Origin: Micromonospora luteifusca
GTDB taxonomy: Bacteria; Actinomycetota; Actinomycetes; Mycobacteriales; Micromonosporaceae
Assembly: GCF_016907275.1 (NCBI RefSeq)
Contig: NZ_JAFBBP010000001.1
Span: 3,276,001 to 3,340,000 of the forward strand
Reading direction: 5' to 3'
DNA length: 64,000 bases
A program made the position numbers and the translations under genes. The notes beneath the pieces were generated by a model that ran no database searches, had not been told where the DNA came from, and saw only the letters and a program-made list of their open reading frames with translations. Below are positions 40,995 to 51,379 of the stretch, piece after piece. Each line of letters starts with the position of its first letter. Position 1 is the first letter of the stretch.

Positions 40995-42169
40995 CAGTGG
41001 GCGCTCCCTTCGAAGGACTCCATGTAGCGGGTGAACTGGGCGCGCTGCTCGTCGAGCAACGGAGAACCGTTCGGGTAGACGTGGTCGAACATCGTCACCG
41101 GCTCGGGGTTGGGCATGTCGAGCACCCGCTCGCGCAGGTGCACCGACTCGCGGCGGGCCTGCTCGTCGACCTCGGCGAAGAAGGCCGCATCGGCGATCTG
41201 CTGCTTCTCCAGGAAGGCCTTGACCCGGGTGATCGGGTCCTTGGCCTGCCACGCCTCGACCTCACTGGCGATTCGGTAGCGGGTCGGGTCGTCGGAGGTG
41301 GTGTGCGCGCCCATCCGGTAGGTGTACGCCTCGATCAGGCTCGGGCCCTGCCCGTGGCGGGCGTTGTCCAGCGCAGTGCGGGTGACCGCGTACGAGGCGA
41401 GCACGTCGTTGCCGTCCACCCGTACGCCGGGGAAGCCGAAGCCGGCGGCCCGCTGGTAGAGCGGGACGCGGGTCTGCCGCTCAAGCGGCTCGGAGATCGC
41501 GTACTGGTTGTTCTGGCAGAAGAAGACCAGTGGGGCGTTGAACACGCTTGCCCAGACGAACGCCTCGTTCACGTCGCCCTGGCTGGTGGCCCCGTCGCCG
41601 AAGTAGGCGATCGCCGCTTCGCCATCGTCGGTGCCGGTCTTGCCGTCCATGGTGATACCCATGGCGTAGCCGGTCGCGTGGAGGGTCTGCGCACCGATGA
41701 CGATCGTGTACATGTTGAACTTGAACTCGTTCGGGTCCCAGCCGCCCTGGTCGACACCCCGGAACAGGCCGAGCGGCATGATCGGGTCGATGCCCCGGCA
41801 GTAGAGGACGCCGTGTTCCCGGTAGGTCGGGAAGGCCATGTCCTGCGCCCGCAGCGCCCGACCCGACCCGACCTGCGCGGCCTCCTGGCCGAGCAGGCTG
41901 GCCCAGAGGCCCAGCTCGCCCTGGCGTTGCAGAGCGGTCGCCTCGGCGTCGAGCTTGCGGACCAGCACCAGGTCGCGGTACAGGCCGCGGTACTCCTCGT
42001 CGGTGAAGTCGACGCGGTATTCGGTGCCGTCCGGGCTGGTGTGGCTCTCGATCCGCTCGCCGTCGGGGGTGAGTAGCTGTACCAGTTCGGGGTCGCCGGC
42101 CGCGCCCTTCTTGGAGCGGGGTGCCGCCCGCCTGCTGCGGGTGGTGCCCCCGGGGTCGCCCTTTGCCAT
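40994..42169 (-). CDS. bkdA: 2-oxoacid dehydrogenase E1 alpha subunit
   Basis: A 391-residue thiamine-diphosphate enzyme subunit. The ThDP motif is GDGATSQGDVNEAFVWASVF followed by FCQNNQYAIS; other hallmarks are YRGLYRDLVLVRKLDAEATALQRQG, YRMGAHTTSDDPTRYR and ARHGQGPSLIEAYT. It decarboxylates the 2-oxoacid and acylates E2; the HTTSDDPTRYR loop fits branched-chain substrates. ATG 42169 (MAKGDPGGTTRSRRA) leads the operon. No Lrp/Bkd regulator lies beside it, but an 18-bp palindrome at 42542 is upstream. Whether leucine-derived or pyruvate substrates dominate is an inference from family. Confidence 0.94.
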   Translation of the reverse strand: MAKGDPGGTTRSRRAAPRSKKGAAGDPELVQLLTPDGERIESHTSPDGTEYRVDFTDEEYRGLYRDLVLVRKLDAEATALQRQGELGLWASLLGQEAAQVGSGRALRAQDMAFPTYREHGVLYCRGIDPIMPLGLFRGVDQGGWDPNEFKFNMYTIVIGAQTLHATGYAMGITMDGKTGTDDGEAAIAYFGDGATSQGDVNEAFVWASVFNAPLVFFCQNNQYAISEPLERQTRVPLYQRAAGFGFPGVRVDGNDVLASYAVTRTALDNARHGQGPSLIEAYTYRMGAHTTSDDPTRYRIASEVEAWQAKDPITRVKAFLEKQQIADAAFFAEVDEQARRESVHLRERVLDMPNPEPVTMFDHVYPNGSPLLDEQRAQFTRYMESFEGSAH

Positions 42170-42691
42170 CGGTCTCTCCCTGTCGTGTCTGCGTCGGCAC
42201 CGGGGGGTCACCCGGCCACGCAACTCGTGCGCCTGTCCGGCTGCTGCCGGACCGGTTCCTGGCGGCCGCGCCTAGCCCCGGTGGGGGTTGCCGCACGGCG
42301 TGAGCCGGGTTCTGGCCGAACCCGGATCGGGGAGCGCCGGCGCGCAACCGCGCCTGCCGCGAGGGTGCGCGGAGGTCACGGCTGCGTTGCCGTCGTGGTC
42401 CATATTCGCAGAGCAGGTGAGCGCGCCCACAGTACGCCTGCCCCGCATTCCGACCGCTCACCCTTTGACGCCGTTTGTCGCCATCATGCCGGCCTGAGTG
42501 CTGAGGCGTTCGGGCGGCGGATCGTCACCATTCGGTCACCTCCGCGTGTCGACACGCGGTGGAGGTTGGCTGACGCAAGGTGACTGAGCCAGGCTGATTC
42601 CCGCAGGATCGCGCCTATCAGGTCATATGCCGGCTTTCTGGCTGGCGGCGTCCATCCATGTCCTCCAGCGGCCGACGACAAGGGGTGTGCG
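42170..42691. other. long upstream region between bkd operon and repeat protein gene
   Basis: About 520 bases without a credible gene; open frames in it are short and compositionally unlike the neighbours. It must hold the bkdA promoter and contains the perfect palindrome at 42542. Confidence 0.5.
42542..42559. promoter_or_regulatory. 18-bp perfect palindrome
   Basis: CCGCGTGTC-GACACGCGG has no spacer, so it is an operator-like palindrome, not a hairpin with a loop. It lies 373 bases before bkdA and 133 before the repeat-protein start. Confidence 0.4.
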
Positions 42692-43675
42692 GTGCACGAG
42701 CCAGGTGATGGTCCCGGCCCGCCAACCCTCGGCCGGCACCGGTCGGCCGGTGGTTACCGCCGCGTGGTCGGTGTCCACCGTGCCTCCGGCGCGGCGGGTC
42801 CCGCCCGGGGTTACCTGCTCACCGTCGCACTGCTGGCCGGCACCGCGTCGATGCCCATCCTCGCCGCGATCAGCGCGGGTTCGGCCACCCCGGGCAGCTC
42901 CGCACTGCCGGACAGCAGCACCCCTTTCATCCCGACCCCGTCGGTCGGGCCGGTCGTGATTCCGCTGCCGGTGACCAGTCAGCCGTCGCTACCGCCACCC
43001 GGCACTCCCAGCGTCGGCCCGACCAGCGGCTGGCTGCCTGCCGCTCCTCGGCGTACCCACGAAGGGCCGGCGTCGGGGCCGACCGTGACGGACCGGGGCC
43101 CTGCCCGGCCGGCGACCTACCCGCCGCCGGCGTCGAGGCCCACCCGGGGCACCTTGCCGACCATCCCGCCGCCACCGACCGGTACGCCGACCGACCCTCC
43201 GGACCCTGATCCGACGGATCCCGACCCGACGGACCCCGGTCCGACGCACCCCGACCCGACGGACCCCGGTCCGACGCACCCCGACCCGACGGACCCCGGT
43301 CCGACGGACCCCGACCCGACGGACCCCGGTCCGACGGACCCCGACCCGACGGACCCCGGTCCGACGCACCCCGACCCGACGGACCCCGGTCCGACGCACC
43401 CCGGTCCGACAGATCCCGACCCGACCCCGACTCTGACACTGGATCCGACACCCACGCTGGATCCGACGCCCTCGCCGACGGACGCCCCGACTGCGACCGC
43501 CGTGCCGACCGGTGTCCTGTCCGTGCCGGCCACCGCACCCGCGCCGCCCGCCACCACCGCTGCCCCGACCAGTCGACCCACCCCGTCGCCCCCGACCGAT
43601 CCTTCGACGCCCTCCGTCAGCCCGCCTCCGGTGGGCGGACCGAGGCACCCCACGGTGTCGCCGACGGTACGGTGA
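42692..43675 (+). CDS. secreted Pro/Asp/Thr-rich repeat protein
   Basis: Family not recognised. From GTG 42692 the product has 327 residues: a Gly/Arg N-terminus, one hydrophobic segment (YLLTVALLAGTASMPILAAI, about 41-60), and an extended Pro/Thr/Asp tail. The tail holds six tandem 10-residue units of the form TDPGPTxPDP (DNA 43228-43407), then PTPT-type repeats. Composition fits a rod-like, cell-wall-spanning stalk exposed outside the membrane; no enzymatic or anchoring motif is visible. The start is uncertain since codons before the hydrophobic segment look atypical. Confidence 0.55.
   Translation: MHEPGDGPGPPTLGRHRSAGGYRRVVGVHRASGAAGPARGYLLTVALLAGTASMPILAAISAGSATPGSSALPDSSTPFIPTPSVGPVVIPLPVTSQPSLPPPGTPSVGPTSGWLPAAPRRTHEGPASGPTVTDRGPARPATYPPPASRPTRGTLPTIPPPPTGTPTDPPDPDPTDPDPTDPGPTHPDPTDPGPTHPDPTDPGPTDPDPTDPGPTDPDPTDPGPTHPDPTDPGPTHPGPTDPDPTPTLTLDPTPTLDPTPSPTDAPTATAVPTGVLSVPATAPAPPATTAAPTSRPTPSPPTDPSTPSVSPPPVGGPRHPTVSPTVR
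43228..43407 (+). repeat. six tandem 30-bp repeats in the Pro/Asp-rich gene
   Basis: Six copies of a 30-bp unit starting GACGGACCCCGGTCCGACGC or the variant with GG in place of GC run head to tail without gaps. Copies 1, 2 and 5 share one variant, 3 and 4 the other, and copy 6 ends in CCCCGGTCC. The reading frame is kept, so copy number can change without breaking the gene. Confidence 0.9.
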
Positions 43676-43741
43676 CGATCAGGCGCCGCCCATCCGGTGC
43701 CCGTGGTGTTCCGGCGGTAGGCGCGTACCGGAGGGGGTGGC

Positions 43742-44365
43742 GTGGGCGGCGGTGCGAAACTCCGCCCGGTCACCACCCGGCCCGGCCCTGGGCTGCGGAT
43801 CGCCCGGCTGGTCACCGAGGTGACCGCGCCGGCCGTCCTCGTGTCACTGCTGATCCTCACGGTGAGCTGGCACAGCGCACGCCGCCCGGGTCAGGGACTC
43901 GTCTGGGGTCTGCTCGCCACGCTCTTCGTCACCGGCATTCCGTTCGCCTACATCGTCGGCGGAGTACGCCGTGGCCGGCTCACCGATCATCACGTCGGCC
44001 GACGGGAGCAGCGCCGCGCGCCGCTGCTGGTCGGTCTGGGTTCGGTGGCGGCAGCGCTCGCCCTCCTCGCCGTGCTCGGCGCGCCCCGTCCGGTGCTGGC
44101 GCTGGCGGTGGCCGGGCTCGTCGGTCTCGTGGTCACCGTGTCGGTGAGCCACTGGTGGAAAGTATCGATCCACTCGGCGGTGGCCGCCGGCACGCTTGTC
44201 ATCCTGACGCTGACCTTCGGGGCCCGGCTGATCGTCGCCGCACCGCTGCTGGCGTTGGTCGGCTGGTCGAGGGTGCGGCTGAGGGACCACACGGTGCCGC
44301 AGGTGCTCGCCGGTGGTGTGCTCGGCGCGCTGATCGCCGCGGTGGTCTTCGGCGCGCTGCGCTGA
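43742..44365 (+). CDS. phosphatidic acid phosphatase (PAP2)-like membrane protein
   Basis: A 207-residue multi-helix protein. After an N-terminal basic segment there are about six hydrophobic helices. The conserved C-terminal motif block VSIHSAVAAG and GWSRVRLRDHTVPQVLAGGV (about 140-190) resembles PAP2 motifs 2 and 3 (SRxxLxxHxxxQ/D), though the usual KxxxxxxRP motif 1 is weak, so activity is uncertain. GTG start after GGAGGGGG. It is 66 bases after the repeat protein, possibly cotranscribed. Two hairpins terminate it at 44383-44438. Confidence 0.7.
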   Translation: MGGGAKLRPVTTRPGPGLRIARLVTEVTAPAVLVSLLILTVSWHSARRPGQGLVWGLLATLFVTGIPFAYIVGGVRRGRLTDHHVGRREQRRAPLLVGLGSVAAALALLAVLGAPRPVLALAVAGLVGLVVTVSVSHWWKVSIHSAVAAGTLVILTLTFGARLIVAAPLLALVGWSRVRLRDHTVPQVLAGGVLGALIAAVVFGALR

Positions 44366-44382
44366 CGAAGGTCACCTCCCTA

Positions 44383-44438
44383 CCGAGGCGCGCTGCCTCG
44401 GGCGGGCCCTGGGGTGGGCGGCGCGGTGCCGCCCACCC
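44383..44438. terminator. double convergent terminator
   Basis: CCGAGGC/GCCTCGG (44383-44401) and an 11-bp GGGTGGGCGGC/GCCGCCCACCC stem (44412-44438) stand between the PAP2-like gene and the leftward gene at 44448. Confidence 0.7.
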
Positions 44439-44447
44439 GGGACACCG

Positions 44448-45671
44448 TCAGGCGCCGTCGTCGGCGAGGCGGTGCCGGTTTGCCTCGATCCAGGCGTCCA
44501 GGGCGGCCGGGTCGTCCGGGTCCACCCCGTCGGCCATCAGCTGCGCGACCGCAGCGGTCGCCGGGCTACGCCGCTCACCCGTCGAGTAGAGGCGGGCGAA
44601 CTCCGGCACCATCTCCTCGATCGCCTCGTCGGTGCGGGTCGCCGCCGCCTCGGGCAGCCCGCGCTGGCGCGACGCGTACCGCGCCCAGGCGCGCAGCACC
44701 CGGGGCAGCATCGCCGCGTCGTCCATGTCCAGCACCGCGCGGCGGTGCACCCAGTCCAGCAGGAAGAGCCCGGACACCGCGGGGCTCCAGCGCATCGGGT
44801 CGCCGTCCGGGAAGCTCGCCGAGTGGTCCAGCACCAGGCTCAGGCAGAAGTGCAGGGAGGCCAACTCCGGGCCGTCGACGGTGTCCAGCCCGAAACGGGC
44901 GGCCTCCGGCGCGGCGAGGAACCGCCGGACCAGGTCGGTGCGCTCGGCAGCGGAGAGCGGCTCGACCTCGGCCGGGCCGGTCGGGTCGGCCGCGGTGGGC
45001 AGCATCGCCAGCCGGGCACCGACCAGCGCCCGGTCGGTTGCGAGGGAACCCTCGCCGGGCAGTTCGCTCAGGTCGTCGGTGACCGCGAGGTGGCGGGCCA
45101 CCTCGCCACGGAGCCGGGCCGGATTCTCGGAACGGAACCAGGTCAACTCGTCGTCGGCGCACATCTGTCGGACCTGGTCCAGGATCCGTTCGGCCGGCCC
45201 GCCGACGAAGATGTCCTTGGTGATCCCGATGTTGTGGTCCACGAGGGCCACCAACGCGTGTTCGGCGCCGCCGGACGCGTCGTCGTAGGCGAAGGTGGCG
45301 AGGTAGGAGGTCTGGTCGCCGTACACGTCGCCGTATGCCCAGGTGCCGGTTAGGTGCACCCGGCCGAGCTGCCCGGACCAGGCCGGCGCCTGGCTGCCCG
45401 GACGAACCCGCTCGGTGCCCGCGGCGTTCGGGACCAGTGCGGCGAAGACCTGCCGGATGGTGGTCGCCGCTGCGACCCGGCGTCGAGCGGTTGCGGCGAG
45501 GAACCCGGTGACGAACTCCCGTACGGCGGTGTCGCGGTCGGTCTCCGCGATCGCGTAGACACTGCCCAGCAGTGCGCTGCCGAGCATCTCGGCGTCGAGG
45601 GCGGACTCCAGCTTGGTCACGTCGCGTGCGGCGTGCAGCACCGCGTCGTAGGGGGTCTCAGGCGTGGCCAT
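44448..45671 (-). CDS. hypothetical protein downstream of dynamin-like genes
   Basis: A 407-residue soluble protein without a recognised family. Helical N-terminus (YDAVLHAARDVTKLESALDAEMLGSALL), then TGTWAYGDVYGDQTSYLATFAYDDASGGAEHALVALVDHNIG, an Asp/His-rich segment that could bind metal, and a helical C-terminal half. The VDHNxG-type stretch is reminiscent of actinobacterial conserved hypotheticals of similar length. It lies 54 bases after the second dynamin-like GTPase on the same strand, so it may be the third gene of that operon. Confidence 0.7.
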   Translation of the reverse strand: MATPETPYDAVLHAARDVTKLESALDAEMLGSALLGSVYAIAETDRDTAVREFVTGFLAATARRRVAAATTIRQVFAALVPNAAGTERVRPGSQAPAWSGQLGRVHLTGTWAYGDVYGDQTSYLATFAYDDASGGAEHALVALVDHNIGITKDIFVGGPAERILDQVRQMCADDELTWFRSENPARLRGEVARHLAVTDDLSELPGEGSLATDRALVGARLAMLPTAADPTGPAEVEPLSAAERTDLVRRFLAAPEAARFGLDTVDGPELASLHFCLSLVLDHSASFPDGDPMRWSPAVSGLFLLDWVHRRAVLDMDDAAMLPRVLRAWARYASRQRGLPEAAATRTDEAIEEMVPEFARLYSTGERRSPATAAVAQLMADGVDPDDPAALDAWIEANRHRLADDGA

Positions 45672-45725
45672 GCTTCGACCCTACGCCGCCCGGGGCGTAC
45701 GGAGAGCGGTAGCGAGTCGTGGGCG

Positions 45726-47411
45726 TCAGCGGTGGGCGGCGTCCCGCAGCGCGCCGCGCGCCTGCGCGTACGAGCCGAGCACGGTCCGCACCGGTGTCAG
45801 CACGTACTCCTCACCCACCCGGGCGACCTTCGCCGTCAACCGCTGCTCGGCGCGGGCCCGGGCGCGCCGAGCAGCCCAGCGCACCACCGGCCGGGTCAGC
45901 GCTGCCACCAGCAGCCCGGCCAGCAGGCCGCCGAGCAGCAGCAGGGTGGGCAGCGGCACCTGACCGACCATCGGGTTGTCCAGTGCAGGCAGGCCGAGCG
46001 CCCGCAGCGCGTAGCCGAGCACCAGCCAGCCCAGCCCGACCACGGCGGCGAGGGTGACCAACCACTGCACACCGCCGACGATCCGCCACCACAGCGGTCG
46101 ACGGCCGAGGCCGAGGTCGGTGCCGGCGATCGTGCGGTCCAGTGCGTCCGGCAGGTCGCCGAGGCAGGACCGGGCGGCGGAGGTCACCGCACCGGGCCAG
46201 GCGGCGGGTAGGTCGGTGGCGGCGCGGTCGGCCACCGCGCGGATCGCGAGACCCAGCGCCGAGCGTTGGGCGGCCGTCGGGTCCGGGACCGAGGTGGCCG
46301 CGACCAGGCTCTCCGCCGGGTCGGCCCGGTCGTCGGTCGGCCCGGGCAGGTGCAGCCGACGCAGCGGGTCGGGTCGCAGCCGCCGCCAGCCCCGGACCAG
46401 CGGCCAGCCGGTGGCAGCGCCAGCCCGGTGCCGGTACGCCTGCTCCACCGCCTCGGCGACCGCGGGCACGCCGGCAGCTCCGGCCAACGCCCGGTTCAGC
46501 CCGTCGACCGCCGTGTCGTCCGGCCCAGCCGCCGGTCGGGCCGAGCCGACCAACTCGTCCAACCCGGCGACGACCGTGTCGACGTCACCGGCGAGCCGGC
46601 GCAGCGCGGCCTGCCGCTCCGCGACCGTTCGCTCCAGCGCGCCGCGTAGCCCCACCATCCCGGCCGGGTCGATGGCGGTGGTGGACAGCAGCGGTACGCC
46701 GGTCAGCCCGTCCGTGTCGAGTAGCCGGCGCAGGTCGTCCAGGACCCGGGGCAACTCGGCCGAGGTGAGCCGGTCGGCCTGGTTGAGCACGACGACGGTG
46801 ACGTCGCGGTGCCGGTGGAACTCGCGCAGGTAGCTGTCGTGGATGACCCGATCGGCGTACTTCTGCGGGTCGACCACCCAGACCACCTGGTCGACCAGGC
46901 CGAGGAGCCGGTCCACCTCGAGCCGGTGGGACCGCTGCACCGAGTCGAAGTCGGGCAGGTCGAGCAGGATCAGCCCGTGCAACGCCGTCTCGTCGTCCGC
47001 GTCCAGGGCGCTCTCCCGGACGAAGCGGTGTCGGGGAAGTACGCCGATCCAGTCGAGCAGCCGGTTGGCGCCCTCCAGTGGCCCCCAGACGCAGGCGTGG
47101 GTGACGCCGGTGGTCGGTCGGCGGACCCCGACCGGCGAGAGTTCCAGTTGGGCCAAGGCGTTGAAGAGGCTGGACTTGCCGCTGCCCGTCGCACCGGCCA
47201 GCGCGACCACGGTGTGGTCCCGGGACAGCGCGAGCCGGGTGCCGGCCCGCTCGACCAGGGTGTGCGCCGGCACCAGTTCGGCATCGGGCAGCAGGCCGTC
47301 CACCGCGGTCAGGAAGCGACGTACCGCGTCCAGTCGGGCGATCAACGCGTCGGCGTCGACCCGCTGGTCACCGCGGAACGCCTCGCGTACCCGGCCGGTG
47401 ATGTTGGTCAC
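45726..47411 (-). CDS. dynamin-like GTPase with C-terminal membrane helices (DynB-like)
   Basis: A 561-residue GTPase. G1 is VVALAGATGSGKSSLFNALA (about 69-86), G3 is LDLPDFDSV, G4 is VVLNQADRL (NQAD). The C-terminal half has two helices (WLVTLAAVVGLGWLVLGYAL and LPTLLLLGGLLAGLLVAAL) consistent with membrane insertion. In Streptomyces a neighbouring pair of dynamin-like proteins (DynA/DynB) supports sporulation septation; the same pairing and membrane-anchored second subunit is seen here, but orthology is inferred. Its 5' end overlaps the upstream gene by 4 bases. Actinomycete YfjP-like GTPases are an alternative label. Confidence 0.85.
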   Translation of the reverse strand: MTNITGRVREAFRGDQRVDADALIARLDAVRRFLTAVDGLLPDAELVPAHTLVERAGTRLALSRDHTVVALAGATGSGKSSLFNALAQLELSPVGVRRPTTGVTHACVWGPLEGANRLLDWIGVLPRHRFVRESALDADDETALHGLILLDLPDFDSVQRSHRLEVDRLLGLVDQVVWVVDPQKYADRVIHDSYLREFHRHRDVTVVVLNQADRLTSAELPRVLDDLRRLLDTDGLTGVPLLSTTAIDPAGMVGLRGALERTVAERQAALRRLAGDVDTVVAGLDELVGSARPAAGPDDTAVDGLNRALAGAAGVPAVAEAVEQAYRHRAGAATGWPLVRGWRRLRPDPLRRLHLPGPTDDRADPAESLVAATSVPDPTAAQRSALGLAIRAVADRAATDLPAAWPGAVTSAARSCLGDLPDALDRTIAGTDLGLGRRPLWWRIVGGVQWLVTLAAVVGLGWLVLGYALRALGLPALDNPMVGQVPLPTLLLLGGLLAGLLVAALTRPVVRWAARRARARAEQRLTAKVARVGEEYVLTPVRTVLGSYAQARGALRDAAHR

Positions 47412-49249
47412 CCGGAGCCCTCCTCGTCACCCGGCGGCCGGGCGTCGCCGCCGGCGGACAGGCCGCTGCGGTGTCGGGCCAGCTCGACCCGGCCGGCGGC
47501 CCGGCGCAGCCGGTCGCCGGCGTCCGCGGCGGTGCGGGCGTCGGCGGTGCGGCTGAGGAAGCGGTCGGCCTCCGCGTCGAGCAGCGTCCGCACCCGGTCC
47601 AGCAGGTCGGTGCGGGCCTTGGCGGCAAGGGTACGCACTGCCTGGTCACCAAAGATCGCCTGGAGTACGGCCTGCGCGGCGACGGTGGTGCCGGCCCCGG
47701 TGGCCACCTCCAACCCGGTCGGGATGAACGCGGTGGAGGCGAACACGGCGATCATCACCGCCAACCCGGTGGCGTTTACCGCGTAGGCGGCGGTGCGGGC
47801 CACGAACCGCTTGTCACCGCCCTCGACCCGGACCAGTTCCAGAACCCCGCGCTGCCAGTCCCGGACCATTCGTTCGGCGCGTTCGGGTAGGTCGTCGCTC
47901 GGGTGGGCGAGCGCCGGTTCGAGCAGCCCGGCGCCCGCCGGGTGCGCCTTCCACCCGGTGTACGCGGATTCGGCGGCCTCCGAGGCCACCCCGCGCAGCA
48001 GCGTGACCAGTTGCGACTCGATGGCGTTGCGCAGCTCGACGGCGGAGGCCGGTCGACCGGTGACAGCGGCGACGACCCGGTCCCGTAGGCGGCCGATCCG
48101 TGCCTCCAGAGTGCGGAAGAACTCCCCGGTGCCGACGAACTCCTGCCAGCGGGCGAGCACCTCCCCCCGGAGCAGCCGGCCGTCCTGAAGACCCTGTTCG
48201 ACGGTGCGCTCGGCACCCAGGTACGCGGCCCGGACCCGTTCGTCCAGCCCGTCGGCGGCGGTGACCTGTTCGTCGGCGGCGTCGGCCAGCTCCTCCACGG
48301 CGGGGTGGAGCGCGGCCAGCGCGCCGTCCAGCGTCTGGCGGACCACCGCCGCCCGGGCGTCGGCGTCGGCGGCCAGCCGGGCGAACCAGTCGGCCAGCGA
48401 CGCGGTCACGCCCTCGGGCAGCAGCCCTTGACCGTCGACCCAGGTCTCCGGCAACACGAACAGCGGTGCCCGGCCCAGGTCCTGTTCGGCGAGCATCTCG
48501 CCCAGGTGCGCGGCGATCTCGTCGGTGGCCTCTGCGGGCACCCGGTCCAGCACCATGGCGATCACCGCGCCGCGCGCCCGGGCGCTGCGCAGCAGCTCCC
48601 AGGGCACCGCGTCGGCGTACCGGGCGGCGGTGGTGACGAAGAGCCAGAGATCGGCGGCGGCCAGCAGTTGGGTGGCGAGCGCCCGGTTGGCGTCGACCAC
48701 CGAGTCGATGTCGGGCGCGTCGAGGAACGCCAGCCCGGCGGGCAGGGCCGGGGCGGTGACGAGGTGCAGGGCGCGCGGATCGTCACTCGGCTCGGTGGTG
48801 CGGGTCAGCCCGGGCAGCAGGTCACCCTGCCGAAACCAGGCCGAGTCGGACGGGTTGCAGACCAGCACCGGGGACCGGGTGGTGGGTCGGAGCACGCCGG
48901 CGGCGCTGACCCGGGCCTTGACCAGGCTGTTGACCAGGGTCGACTTGCCCGCGCCGGTGGAGCCACCGACCACCACGAGCAGGGGGGCGTCCAGTCGGGC
49001 GAGCCGGGGCAGCAGGTAGTCGCCGAGCTGGTCGGTGAGGGCGGTCGCGGTGTGCCGGGCAGGGCCGGCGGAGGGCAGTGCGAGGGGGTACCGGGTCGCA
49101 CCGATCGCCTCCCGGAGGCCCGACAGCGCGCCGGGGAGGCTGTCCTCCCCGGTGGTGGCGGGGGGCTCCTCCGCGGCGTCCGGCGGGCCGGTGCGGGCTG
49201 CGACGGCGGGCGCGCCGGAACGGGTGGCGGGATCGCCGTGCGTCGTCAC
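47408..49249 (-). CDS. dynamin-family GTPase (DynA-like)
   Basis: A 613-residue GTPase starting at GTG 49249. G1 is LLVVVGGSTGAGKSTLVNSL; G3 is FLDAPDIDSV; a long helical middle domain follows, with coiled-coil-like stretches, and a hydrophobic pair near the C-terminus (ATGLAVMIAVFASTAFIPTGL) may insert in membrane. The tail is Arg-rich (DRLRRAAGRVELARHR). It overlaps the next GTPase by 4 bases (ATGA or GTGA type), so the two are made together and may form heteropolymers. Dynamin-type polymerisation at septa or under envelope stress is the family-level expectation. Confidence 0.85.
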   Translation of the reverse strand: MTTHGDPATRSGAPAVAARTGPPDAAEEPPATTGEDSLPGALSGLREAIGATRYPLALPSAGPARHTATALTDQLGDYLLPRLARLDAPLLVVVGGSTGAGKSTLVNSLVKARVSAAGVLRPTTRSPVLVCNPSDSAWFRQGDLLPGLTRTTEPSDDPRALHLVTAPALPAGLAFLDAPDIDSVVDANRALATQLLAAADLWLFVTTAARYADAVPWELLRSARARGAVIAMVLDRVPAEATDEIAAHLGEMLAEQDLGRAPLFVLPETWVDGQGLLPEGVTASLADWFARLAADADARAAVVRQTLDGALAALHPAVEELADAADEQVTAADGLDERVRAAYLGAERTVEQGLQDGRLLRGEVLARWQEFVGTGEFFRTLEARIGRLRDRVVAAVTGRPASAVELRNAIESQLVTLLRGVASEAAESAYTGWKAHPAGAGLLEPALAHPSDDLPERAERMVRDWQRGVLELVRVEGGDKRFVARTAAYAVNATGLAVMIAVFASTAFIPTGLEVATGAGTTVAAQAVLQAIFGDQAVRTLAAKARTDLLDRVRTLLDAEADRFLSRTADARTAADAGDRLRRAAGRVELARHRSGLSAGGDARPPGDEEGSG

Positions 49250-49332
49250 CGCTAAAGCGTGCCCGACCGATGCAAGAGAAGACAACCGGACGGTAATAAC
49301 GGCTGGGTTGCGTCGGGTTGACTCAACCCAAC

Positions 49333-49360
49333 TTGACGATTCGCCAGCGCGTGGCACTAT
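49333..49360 (+). promoter_or_regulatory. dnaK promoter
   Basis: TTGACG (49333-49338) and CACTAT (49355-49360) with a 16-base spacer form a SigA-like promoter. The HAIR operator overlaps the expected start site immediately downstream. Confidence 0.6.
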
Positions 49361-49379
49361 TGAGTCAAGTTCACTCAAC
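49359..49379. promoter_or_regulatory. HAIR operator (HspR binding site)
   Basis: TTGAGT-N7-ACTCAA (49360-49378) matches the HspR-associated inverted repeat CTTGAGT-N7-ACTCAAG except for the outer bases. A further GTTGA-C-TCAAC palindrome lies just upstream near 49316. HspR, encoded last in this operon, should repress here. Confidence 0.88.
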
Positions 49380-49468
49380 TTGTGGTGGGGCCCGCTGCGG
49401 GCGGTGCTCGCCAGGCAGCACGGGCGATGCCCGTCACCTGCACAACCTTACGAAGCGAGGAAGCGAAG

Positions 49469-51331
<1,863 letters not shown>

Positions 51332-51379
51332 CCGTCGGCCTCCGACACGTATCCACGGCGAATGGGATGAGGTAGCCGC

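Noticed and set aside
42484..42681. 65-codon minus-strand frame before the repeat protein
   Set aside because: It crosses the perfect palindrome at 42542 and shows no protein-like pattern; treated as non-coding.
43228..43407. Tandem 30-bp repeats resembling a CRISPR array
   Set aside because: Units are gapless with no unique spacers and lie in frame inside a Pro-rich coding sequence.
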